From positions 1-5,396 of the forward strand of contig JAKPNC010000203.1 in NCBI GenBank assembly GCA_029548585.1: a stretch of DNA of 5,396 nt, given 5' to 3'. The notes below the pieces were generated by a model. The model saw only the letters and a list, made by a program, of their open reading frames with translations, was not told where the DNA came from and ran no database searches. Within the stretch, counting starts at the first letter, position 1. Each line of letters begins with the position of its first letter. Positions 1 to 5,305 of the stretch are shown in pieces. Source of the DNA: a bacterium. GTDB taxonomy: Bacteria; Ratteibacteria; UBA8468; B48-G9; JAFGKM01. The position numbers were made by a program, and so were the translations under genes.

Positions 1-2144
1 TTCCATCCATAAGGAAGGCCCTTAAACTTTTCGGAATAAGGATTTTTGAAATGCAGGGTTATGAAGCCGATGATATAATCGCAAGCGCCGTCAGGATACT
101 GAAATCCGAAGACAACAGGGTATACATTCTTACCGGTGACAAGGATATGTTACAGTTGATCGGGAAGAACGTATTCCTTATCAATCCCGCTGACGGAAGG
201 ATTATCGACAGGGATTCGTTTTTGGCGGATTACGGTGTCGAGCCATCAAGGATTGTTGATATCATAGGGCTTGCGGGAGACAAGTCAGACAACATACCCG
301 GCATTCCCGGAATAGGAGAAAAAACAGCAATAAAGCTTATAAGGGATTTTGGCGGCATAGAGGAGATCTTCGGATCGATAGAGAGAATTCTTCCGGAAAA
401 ACTGAGGGAAAGGCTGAAGGCTGGCAGGGACGCCGCCATTCTCGGGCATAAGCTTGCAACCCTTATAGACGATATGCCCCTTGACATTTCCGTTGAAGAC
501 ACAAGGGTATCAGAAGCTGATTCGGAAGGGCTCCTGGAGCTTTTTGAAAACCTTGAATTCAGGAAGCTTGCACGCAGCATTAAGGATACGTACCTGCAAG
601 ACAGCAGCGCCGTCCTGTCGGAGTCGTCTATCGGTTTTTCCACCGGGGAGGTCTACAGTTACGGGGAGATAAAGGATTCTCCGGAAAAATTCAAGCTCCT
701 GCTCGGGTCCGGGGATATCTTGAAATGCGGGTTTGATTTAAAGTCCAAGATGGTTGAACTGGTAAAGAGTGGCATAAGCCTCAAGCCGCCCATGTTTGAC
801 TTGTCTATAGCGAGCCACCTGACAGGAAAGGTAACCGCTGGCAGTGATATATTCAAATCGGTGAAAATATACAGGGAATGCCTTGAAAAACTTGAGATAA
901 CTGACCTTTTCGAGAAGGTCGAGACTCCCCTGATACGGACCCTTGCCTGGCTTGAAATGAACGGGATAAAGGCAGATGAAGGCTTCCTGAGATCTTTCAG
1001 CTCGGAACTCAGGAAGGAAATCGATTCCCTCCAGGAGAAAATCTATTCCCAGGCAGGAGAGGTCTTCAATATCAATTCATCGAGGCAGCTTTCACAGGTA
1101 CTCTTCGGTAAACTCGGCCTGCCGTCGGGGAGAAAGACAAAAACAGGACTTTCAACAGACAACTCCGTTCTCAGGGAGCTTGAAAACGGCCATCCCATTG
1201 TCGGGTTGGTCCTGAGGTACAGGGAGATATACAAGCTTAATTCAACGTATGCCGAAGGGCTTATACCGTTTATTTCGAAAGAAACGGGCCGGATACATCC
1301 GGTCTACAGCCAGGTTTCAACCTCCACGGGAAGGCTAAGCTGCAGCTCTCCCAATTTGCAGAACATACCGGTCAGGACCGAGCTGGGCAGCCCGGTCAGA
1401 AAAGCTTTCTGCGCGGAAGGAGAAAACATACTGTACTCTTTCGATTACAGCCAGATAGAGTTGAGGATACTCGCCCATTTTTCGGGAGACAGGAATCTCA
1501 CTGAAGCCTTCATGAAGGGAAAGGATATACACCAGGAGACGGCCGACATTCTTTTTCCGGGGGATTCCCTTTTTTCCCCTGCGCCGGGCGTCTCCTCTTC
1601 CGGGGATGCCAGGCGAGTGGCAAAGACAATCAATTTTGGAATAATATACGGAATGGGAGCCTTCGGCCTTTCACAGGAACTCGGCATTTCCCTGCCGGAA
1701 GCAGAGCTCTTTATAAAGGAGTATTTCAACAGGTTCAGCGGGGTGAAGGAATATATGAACAGCGTTATTAAATCCGTGGAGAAAACGGGTTATGTTTCAA
1801 CGATACTCAAAAGAAGAAGGTATATAGACGAAGTAAAGAGCGGGGAGAGGAAAGAGAAGGAATTCGGCCGGCGTGCCGCAATAAATATGCCTATCCAGGG
1901 TTCTGCAGCCGACATTATAAAGCTTGCCATGAACCGGGTGTATGAACATTTCATGGCAGGAAAGCTTAAGAGCCGCATGGTGCTTCAGGTCCATGACGAG
2001 CTTCTTTTTGAAACGGTCAGGGAAGAGGAAGAAGAGGTTGTAGGGAGCGTCAGGGAAATAATGGAAGGGGTCATGAAGCTGAATGTGCCCCTGAAGGTCG
2101 ACGTGAAAAAAGGGCCCAATTATCTTGACATGGAAGGATTGTGA
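1..2144 (+). CDS. polA: DNA polymerase I, 5'-truncated by window edge
   Basis: Family A DNA polymerase, which removes RNA primers and fills gaps during lagging-strand synthesis and excision repair. The frame is open from base 3, and the residues before the ATG at 51 already match the family (KALKLFGIRIFEMQGYEADD). That ATG is therefore internal, and about 95 N-terminal residues lie outside the window. Counting from the ATG at 51 as residue 1: the 5'-nuclease domain has YEADD (4-8), TGDKD (28-32) and the helix-3-turn-helix GDKSDNIPGIPGIGEKTA (76-93). Polymerase motif A is DYSQIELRI (465-473). Motif B has R521, K525, F529 and Y533. Motif C is QVHDE (646-650). All expected catalytic residues are present. 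The phenylalanine at 529 is the type that in the family discriminates against dideoxynucleotides. Between the nuclease and polymerase domains only about 115 residues remain, against roughly 225 in E. coli, and the DxE and YxxxD proofreading motifs are not visible. It ends in TGA, followed by a separate promoter. Confidence 0.97.
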   Translation, partial: PSIRKALKLFGIRIFEMQGYEADDIIASAVRILKSEDNRVYILTGDKDMLQLIGKNVFLINPADGRIIDRDSFLADYGVEPSRIVDIIGLAGDKSDNIPGIPGIGEKTAIKLIRDFGGIEEIFGSIERILPEKLRERLKAGRDAAILGHKLATLIDDMPLDISVEDTRVSEADSEGLLELFENLEFRKLARSIKDTYLQDSSAVLSESSIGFSTGEVYSYGEIKDSPEKFKLLLGSGDILKCGFDLKSKMVELVKSGISLKPPMFDLSIASHLTGKVTAGSDIFKSVKIYRECLEKLEITDLFEKVETPLIRTLAWLEMNGIKADEGFLRSFSSELRKEIDSLQEKIYSQAGEVFNINSSRQLSQVLFGKLGLPSGRKTKTGLSTDNSVLRELENGHPIVGLVLRYREIYKLNSTYAEGLIPFISKETGRIHPVYSQVSTSTGRLSCSSPNLQNIPVRTELGSPVRKAFCAEGENILYSFDYSQIELRILAHFSGDRNLTEAFMKGKDIHQETADILFPGDSLFSPAPGVSSSGDARRVAKTINFGIIYGMGAFGLSQELGISLPEAELFIKEYFNRFSGVKEYMNSVIKSVEKTGYVSTILKRRRYIDEVKSGERKEKEFGRRAAINMPIQGSAADIIKLAMNRVYEHFMAGKLKSRMVLQVHDELLFETVREEEEEVVGSVREIMEGVMKLNVPLKVDVKKGPNYLDMEGL

Positions 2145-2146
2145 AC

Positions 2147-2167
2147 GGCCGGTGGCAGACCGTGGCC
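2147..2167 (+). terminator. weak hairpin just after polA stop
   Basis: Three bases after the polA stop codon, GGC-CGGT (2147-2153) can pair with ACCG-TG-GCC (2159-2167), giving 7 bp with a 2-nt bulge and the loop GGCAG. The nearest T-rich run (2184-2191) begins about 17 bases later, which is too far for a canonical intrinsic terminator. It may limit readthrough or protect the polA 3' end, but the support is weak. Confidence 0.25.
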
Positions 2168-2189
2168 TGAAATGAACCATTCCTTCTTT

Positions 2190-2219
2190 TTGACATCATG
2201 TGGCATCAGGGCATACAAT
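2190..2219 (+). promoter_or_regulatory. sigma-70-type promoter for the bamD-like/lptE/holA operon
   Basis: A perfect -35 box TTGACA (2190-2195) is followed by an 18-bp spacer and a -10 box TACAAT (2214-2219, one mismatch to TATAAT). Transcription would start near 2226, giving a leader of about 135-140 nt before the ATG at 2364. Its place right after polA and before three overlapping genes makes it the natural operon promoter. It is predicted from the sequence only. Confidence 0.6.
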
Positions 2220-2225
2220 AATACA

Positions 2226-2363
2226 TGAGAAAAGCGCCGGAAAAACGTTTAAAACCTGTGAAAACCGCACGGGCATGACCCGTGGCTTTCCTTTTTCTTA
2301 AACTTCGGCGGACAAGTTGCGAAAGCCGTAAAAGGCAGCATTAACAATTCCAAGAGGAGAAGA
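2226..2363 (+). promoter_or_regulatory. structured 5' leader of the envelope/holA operon
   Basis: The predicted leader holds several inverted repeats. CACGGG/CCCGTG (2268-2284) forms a perfect 6-bp stem with a 5-nt loop and is followed by a pyrimidine tract (2286-2299), which resembles an intrinsic terminator. GGCTTTC (2284-2290) is complementary to GAAAGCC (2321-2327), and nested inside it AACTT (2301-2305) pairs with AAGTT (2314-2318). GCC (2325-2327) can alternatively pair with GGC (2334-2336). The two main stems share only G2284. The leader ends in a good Shine-Dalgarno sequence, GAGGAG (2354-2359), four bases before the ATG. The layout would fit attenuation or a cis-regulatory RNA, but I could not match it to a known riboswitch class. 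Confidence 0.35.
2268..2299 (+). terminator. terminator-like hairpin inside the leader
   Basis: CACGGG, loop CATGA, CCCGTG (2268-2284) forms a 6-bp GC-rich stem, followed by GCTTTCCTTTTTCTT. The U-tract is interrupted by C and starts about 2 nt after the stem, so termination would be partial at best. It sits between the predicted transcription start and the first gene, where it could attenuate the operon or catch readthrough from polA. Confidence 0.35.
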
Positions 2364-3284
2364 ATGGTGAAACTGAATATCAGGATATGTCTTCTTGCCC
2401 TGCTTTTTGCCGCGGTTAACGGGCAGGCTTACTGGGAATGGACTCCCGGAACAGGTCGGTGGATCAATCCAAAGTATGCCGTCAGGGCAACCTCAGGGGA
2501 GCAGTTTGCATGGGCAGAGGAGCTCAGGGGCCAGGGTTTGACGGAAAAATCCATGTATGAACACAAGAAGCTGTTAAAGCATTATCCAGGGTCTTCAGAG
2601 GCTCCCGAGTCATGCTTTATACTGGCAGGCATGTACATGGAAAGGGGAGATAAGGAAGAAGCCTATGGCTACTATGCCCGGATTACCGAGACTTATCCAG
2701 GTTCATCCAGGGTGCTTGATGCGCTTAAGGCAAAGCTTGAGATAGCCGAAGAAAGGATGGAAAGACCTTCTTTCCGGCTATTCCAGAGAAAGGAAAAGGG
2801 GGATATGCTTGCAGAGGTTCTCAGGAAATATCCTTACATGAAAGAGTCCGAATCAAAGTCGATGAGCCTGGGCAGGTATTATCTCAACATAAAGGATTAC
2901 GAGTCTGCAAAGGAAATTTTTTCCGGCCTGGCCGAGAGGACCATGGATTCTTCTGTAAGGGAGGAAGCCCATTTCAACCTTATAAAGGCTGAGTACGGGG
3001 CAATATCATCTGCGGCCACAGATACGGAAGGTGTGAAGAAAATCAGGGACATGATAGCCGGTTTTAACAGAACGTACTCTGAAAGCAGGTTCGCCGGAGA
3101 AATCATGGAAATGAGGAAGAGGCTTACCGGGCTTGAAGCCGGAAAGTATTTCGAGATAGCCTCTTATTACGAAAGGGCAGGCAAGAAGAAGGCTGCGCAA
3201 TATTATTACAGAATAGTGGCTGAAAATTATCCGGACACTGACTATGGGAAGATATCTCGCGATAAGGTTGGTTCTTCTGATTAG
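2364..3284 (+). CDS. BamD-like periplasmic TPR protein
   Basis: A 306-residue exported protein made mostly of tetratricopeptide-type helical repeats. Residues 1-22 form a signal peptide (K3, R7, then a hydrophobic stretch LLALLFAAV) with a probable signal peptidase I site at GQA/Y. No cysteine occurs there, so unlike classical BamD it does not look like a lipoprotein. The mature start, WEWTPGTGRWINPKYAV (24-40), is aromatic-rich. TPR-like units are seen near 47-75, 82-112, 163-190 and 258-290, several ending in the typical hinge YPGSS or YPDTD. The last unit (YYERAGKKKAAQYYYRIVAENYP) closely resembles BamD/YfiO, the TPR partner of BamA in outer-membrane protein insertion. The length is above the 245 of E. 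coli BamD. The start is fixed by GAGGAG four bases upstream. It overlaps lptE by 41 bp. An outer-membrane assembly role is inferred from the repeat type and from its neighbour; a general TPR scaffold is the alternative. Confidence 0.75.
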   Translation: MVKLNIRICLLALLFAAVNGQAYWEWTPGTGRWINPKYAVRATSGEQFAWAEELRGQGLTEKSMYEHKKLLKHYPGSSEAPESCFILAGMYMERGDKEEAYGYYARITETYPGSSRVLDALKAKLEIAEERMERPSFRLFQRKEKGDMLAEVLRKYPYMKESESKSMSLGRYYLNIKDYESAKEIFSGLAERTMDSSVREEAHFNLIKAEYGAISSAATDTEGVKKIRDMIAGFNRTYSESRFAGEIMEMRKRLTGLEAGKYFEIASYYERAGKKKAAQYYYRIVAENYPDTDYGKISRDKVGSSD

Positions 3285-3750
3285 CCTGCTCTTTTTTTCT
3301 GCGGGCTGCGGATACAGGTTTCTCGGTGGGGAAAGCAGGAGCGTCAGGATACTTCCCATGGAGAATGCAACATCATATCCACAGTTCGAGATCCACATGA
3401 ACAGTGAGTTGAGGCGTCTTCTTAATGAGAGCCCAGGTTTCATCCTTGCAGAACCGGGCCGGAAACCGGATCTCGAAATCATGGTAAACATAAAGAAGGC
3501 TGAAAGGAATCCTCTCTTTTATTCAAGGGGAGAACCGCCGGAGACGGTCAGTTCAAATCTTAAAGCCGATGTTGAAGTAACGGCGCTCAGGGATGGCAAA
3601 ACCTTGCTTCAGGAATCATTTTCGGAAAACCTTGCTTTCTCGGTTTCAGTGGTTTACAGGGAAGAGGACGTGCTTAGGTCTTTTTCCGAAAAAATGGCCA
3701 GGAGGATTTACCACTGGCTTACGGAACAGAATGAAAAAGGCAGATTCTGA
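3244..3750 (+). CDS. lptE: LPS-assembly lipoprotein LptE
   Basis: A 168-residue lipoprotein of the LptE family. In characterised bacteria LptE plugs the LptD barrel and helps insert lipopolysaccharide into the outer membrane. The signal peptide has R3 and R8, a hydrophobic core and the lipobox SAGC with the lipidated cysteine at residue 22, followed by GYRF, the usual LptE opening (CGYxF). Next come the family-typical strand SVRILPMENAT (32-43), an E-type helix segment (49-62), PDLEIMVNI (75-83), and a strand pair including LKADVEVTALRDGKTL (106-121). A C-terminal amphipathic helix (EEDVLRSFSEKMARRIYHWL, 140-159) closes the protein. E. coli LptE has 193 residues, so this is a normal compact form. 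The first 41 bp lie inside the 3' end of the preceding gene with no clear Shine-Dalgarno, which suggests translational coupling. A TTG at 3268 is a weaker alternative start because it would shorten the charged n-region. Confidence 0.88.
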   Translation: MGRYLAIRLVLLISLLFFSAGCGYRFLGGESRSVRILPMENATSYPQFEIHMNSELRRLLNESPGFILAEPGRKPDLEIMVNIKKAERNPLFYSRGEPPETVSSNLKADVEVTALRDGKTLLQESFSENLAFSVSVVYREEDVLRSFSEKMARRIYHWLTEQNEKGRF

Positions 3751-4366
3751 CATAATAGTAATAATCGGGAGCGCCGAGGAGGGGGAGAAGAAGGTTTCAT
3801 ATCTCAAGTCAACTTACTCCATAGCGGATTTTGACTGCAAGACCCTTTACGCGGAAGAAGAGAATATCGTACCCATGGTATTCTCCGAGGTGGATTATAT
3901 CCCTCTTTTTTCAGGAAGAAGGCTCCTGCATGTAAAGAATTGCCAGAATCTCACCAAATCCGACTGCGAAAGCCTCGAACCTCTCTTCGAAAAGAAACTG
4001 GATAACATTTGCGCCGTTTTCACCGGCAGCGATATAAAACAGCCCCTGAAAAAGTATGTCAAAGAATCTCAAAAGGAAGCGGCCAGGGGCTTATTTCCCG
4101 AGGTTTTCAGGCTTAAAAGGAAAGATGACAGGAAGAGGCTGGTGGCGTTGTGCATGGAAGAACTTGCCGCCAACGAAAATAATTTCGTATCGGTGATAGC
4201 GGCAGCGGAGATATACCTGAAGAATCTGCTTTTAAGCCAAAGGTTTGCCGACGCTGAAATAACCAAAAAATTCAAGATCATGCATAGGCTTGATTTTGAA
4301 TTGAAGACCGGCAGGTTCCGCAAGGGGCCGCAACTTGAAATCTTCCTTAATTACATCTTCAGTTAG
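3731..4366 (+). CDS. holA: DNA polymerase III delta subunit, unusually short
   Basis: HolA-like protein of 211 residues, where the delta subunit is usually 320-345. Delta is the clamp-loader subunit that opens the sliding clamp. Residues 7-128 match domain I: a first strand DIIVIIGSAEEGEKKVSYLK (7-26), then PLFSGRRLLHVKNCQNL (58-74), the family's plf..rRLv.v.n signature, then ICAVFTGSDIKQPLKKYV (93-110). From FRLKRKDDRKRL (126-137) the sequence jumps to what looks like domain III and ends with LDFELKTGRFRKG, the typical xxDxxLKTG end of delta. The lid-like domain II with its NELEKL-type signature is missing, without a frameshift or stop. An earlier in-frame ATG (3593) would run 158 bp into lptE with no family match, so the ATG at 3731 is preferred; it overlaps lptE by 20 bp with only a weak CGGA upstream. 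The identification rests on motif resemblance and the common lptE-holA-rpsT gene order. Confidence 0.78.
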   Translation: MKKADSDIIVIIGSAEEGEKKVSYLKSTYSIADFDCKTLYAEEENIVPMVFSEVDYIPLFSGRRLLHVKNCQNLTKSDCESLEPLFEKKLDNICAVFTGSDIKQPLKKYVKESQKEAARGLFPEVFRLKRKDDRKRLVALCMEELAANENNFVSVIAAAEIYLKNLLLSQRFADAEITKKFKIMHRLDFELKTGRFRKGPQLEIFLNYIFS

Positions 4367-4643
4367 ACTGTGACGTCTTCACCTTATACTTGTTGCCGAA
4401 CTTTGCAAGTCTGCTTTTTTTCCTGGCTGCTGTATTCTTGTGAATTACACCCTTGGCTTTTGCCTTATCTATTGACCTGAGGGCTTTCCTTGCGGCATCT
4501 TCACATTTCTCACTCTGGTTCAGAAGGGATTCTTTCGTCTTCTTGATGATTGTCTTAATCTTGCTCTTTTCCATCTTGTTTCTTTTTTTCTTTTTATCTT
4601 CCTGTCTCTGTCTCTTCAAAACCGTTGCTTTTCTTACCGGCAT
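4359..4643 (-). CDS. rpsT: 30S ribosomal protein S20
   Basis: A 94-residue, strongly basic protein (E. coli S20 has 87) that binds 16S rRNA in the small-subunit body. It opens with MPVRKATVLKRQRQ, followed by the conserved NKMEKSKIKTIIKK region (22-35) and the family signature KGVIHKNTAARKKSRLAKF (64-82). The last dozen residues are a slightly longer tail than usual. An upstream in-frame ATG would add seven residues (MELRGGI), but these are encoded by the Shine-Dalgarno itself: AGGAGG lies four bases before the ATG at 4643. The gene points against its neighbours, and its stop lies inside the last codons of holA, giving an 8-bp convergent overlap (4359-4366). Confidence 0.96.
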   Translation of the reverse strand: MPVRKATVLKRQRQEDKKKKRNKMEKSKIKTIIKKTKESLLNQSEKCEDAARKALRSIDKAKAKGVIHKNTAARKKSRLAKFGNKYKVKTSQSN

Positions 4644-4662
4644 TATGCCTCCTCTCAGTTCC

Positions 4663-4691
4663 ATTATAGTGGAAGTATAAATTCCTGTTGA
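4663..4691 (-). promoter_or_regulatory. candidate proximal rpsT promoter
   Basis: On the minus strand a perfect -10 box TATAAT (4668-4663) is preceded by a 17-bp spacer and the weak -35 TCAACA (4691-4686, four of six). Transcription would start near 4656, giving a leader of only about 13 nt that is mostly Shine-Dalgarno. The -35 box overlaps, on the opposite strand, the -35 box of the candidate sigma-gene promoter. Confidence 0.45.
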
Positions 4692-4717
4692 CTGATTCTG
4701 CCCTGAAGTTATATGAT
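4688..4717 (+). promoter_or_regulatory. candidate promoter of the sigma/anti-sigma operon
   Basis: TTGACT (4688-4693, five of six to TTGACA), an 18-bp spacer and TATGAT (4712-4717, five of six to TATAAT) form a housekeeping-type promoter. Transcription would start near 4724, about 57 nt before the sigma gene, so the 13-bp tandem repeat would lie in the transcribed leader. I saw no convincing ECF-type promoter (GGAACTT-type -35 with a matching -10), so autoregulation is not evident here. Confidence 0.5.
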
Positions 4718-4744
4718 ATTACCATAAACTAAACTTTTTATCAA
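4716..4744 (-). promoter_or_regulatory. candidate distal rpsT promoter
   Basis: On the minus strand TTGATA (4744-4739, five of six) is followed by a 17-bp spacer and TAATAT (4721-4716, four of six). Its start site would lie about 60-70 nt before the rpsT ATG. The -35 box overlaps the first half-site of the 13-bp repeat, so a protein bound to the repeat could block it. It could act as well as, or instead of, the proximal candidate. Confidence 0.35.
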
Positions 4745-4770
4745 GATATTGAGTCAAAATATTGAGTCAA
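4741..4770 (+). repeat. 13-bp tandem repeat of alternating TCAA/TTGA half-sites
   Basis: Two full units, TCAAGATATTGAG (4741-4753) and TCAAAATATTGAG (4754-4766), differ at one base and are followed by the start of a third (TCAA, 4767-4770). Read as half-sites the block is TCAA-4-TTGA-1-TCAA-4-TTGA-1-TCAA, five regularly alternating inverted arms. It ends ten bases before the sigma-factor ATG and touches the -35 box of a candidate rpsT promoter. It could be a cooperative operator, or a chance AT-rich duplication. Confidence 0.75.
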
Positions 4771-4780
4771 TAAATAGAAA

Positions 4781-5305
4781 ATGGAGATGAAGAAGAAAGC
4801 AGGCTTCGATGAATGCTACAGGTCTTATGCCCCCAGGATGTACGGGGTTGCTTTCAAGATGGTAAACAACCATGAAGACGCTCTTGACATTGTCCAGGAG
4901 AGTTTCATAAAGGCTTACAGGAGTTGGGAAAGGTTCAGGGGGGAATCAGCGATTTCGACCTGGCTTTTCAGGATAACTCTGAATAATGCATTCGACTGCC
5001 TCCGGAGAAAGAAAAAAAAGAAGACGGTTGAAGTCGAGAAAGACGTGGAAGACAGCAGGAGATATTTCGGCGAGGCAAGGATTATAAGAGAAGATGTCAT
5101 TAAGCAGGTCAGGGAAGAGATAGAAAAGCTTCCACCGAAGCAGAAAGCGGTATTTATACTGAAAACGTACGACGGACTCAATTACCAGGAGATTGCAAGA
5201 ATCACCAACAGCAGGATAGGCACGGTCAAGGCAACATATTTCCAGACAATACAGAAACTGAAGAAGAACCTTTACATAAAAGAGGTGATAAAAAATGAAC
5301 TGTGA
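4781..5305 (+). CDS. ECF-type RNA polymerase sigma factor
   Basis: A 174-residue group 4 (extracytoplasmic function) sigma factor, which directs RNA polymerase to stress or envelope-response promoters. Region 2 covers about residues 9-77: FDECYRSYAPRMYGVAFKMV, then the DALDIVQESFIKAYRSW core-binding segment (33-49), then the -10-recognition part FRGESAISTWLFRITLNNA (52-70). A lysine-rich linker (76-100) leads to region 4 at about 106-162, with LPPKQKAVFILKTYDG (117-132) and the helix-turn-helix YQEIARITNSRIGTVKATYF (135-154). Region 3 is absent, as expected. An in-frame TAG two codons upstream restricts the start to 4781 or the ATG at 4787; neither has a proper Shine-Dalgarno. The gene overlaps the following anti-sigma gene by 11 bp, the standard arrangement for a sigma and its inhibitor. 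The specific ECF group and inducing signal cannot be told from this window. Confidence 0.93.
   Translation: MEMKKKAGFDECYRSYAPRMYGVAFKMVNNHEDALDIVQESFIKAYRSWERFRGESAISTWLFRITLNNAFDCLRRKKKKKTVEVEKDVEDSRRYFGEARIIREDVIKQVREEIEKLPPKQKAVFILKTYDGLNYQEIARITNSRIGTVKATYFQTIQKLKKNLYIKEVIKNEL
5282..5287 (+). promoter_or_regulatory. strong Shine-Dalgarno of the anti-sigma gene
   Basis: GAGGTG, continuing as GAGGTGAT, lies within the last codons of the sigma gene, seven bases before the anti-sigma ATG. It is nearly complementary to the 16S rRNA tail. It contrasts with the missing Shine-Dalgarno of the sigma gene and would favour production of the inhibitor over its target. Confidence 0.75.

Noticed and set aside
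230..643. Minus-strand 137-codon open frame and similar long antisense frames within polA.
   Set aside because: They lie inside conserved polA coding sequence, have no ribosome binding sites, and their composition is that of antisense reading.
2226..2340. Resemblance of the leader to cobalamin or cyclic-di-GMP-I riboswitches (GTGAAAACCG, CGCACGGGC, GCGAAAGCC pieces).
   Set aside because: The pieces are short. No B12 box or complete GEMM core (GCAAACC, ACGCAAAGCC with the second hairpin) follows in the right order and spacing, so the match looks like chance.
3593..3730. Possible N-terminal extension of holA from the ATG at 3593.
   Set aside because: The extra 46 residues are the lptE region read in another frame and have no delta-subunit character; the family match starts right after the ATG at 3731.
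4388..4421. ACTTG/CAAGT stem followed by a run of seven T on the plus strand, a possible terminator for holA.
   Set aside because: The stem is only 5 bp with a 13-nt loop, and the T run simply encodes lysines of rpsT on the other strand.
4656..4676. GGAACT (minus strand) and GGAAGT (plus strand), similar to ECF -35 elements.
   Set aside because: Neither is followed at about 16-17 bp by a recognisable ECF -10, and the minus-strand copy would start transcription inside rpsT.
4453..4680. Plus-strand 75-codon open frame, hydrophobic, resembling a small membrane protein.
   Set aside because: It is the antisense of the lysine-rich rpsT gene, whose AAA/AAG codons read as F, L and S on the opposite strand; it has no Shine-Dalgarno.
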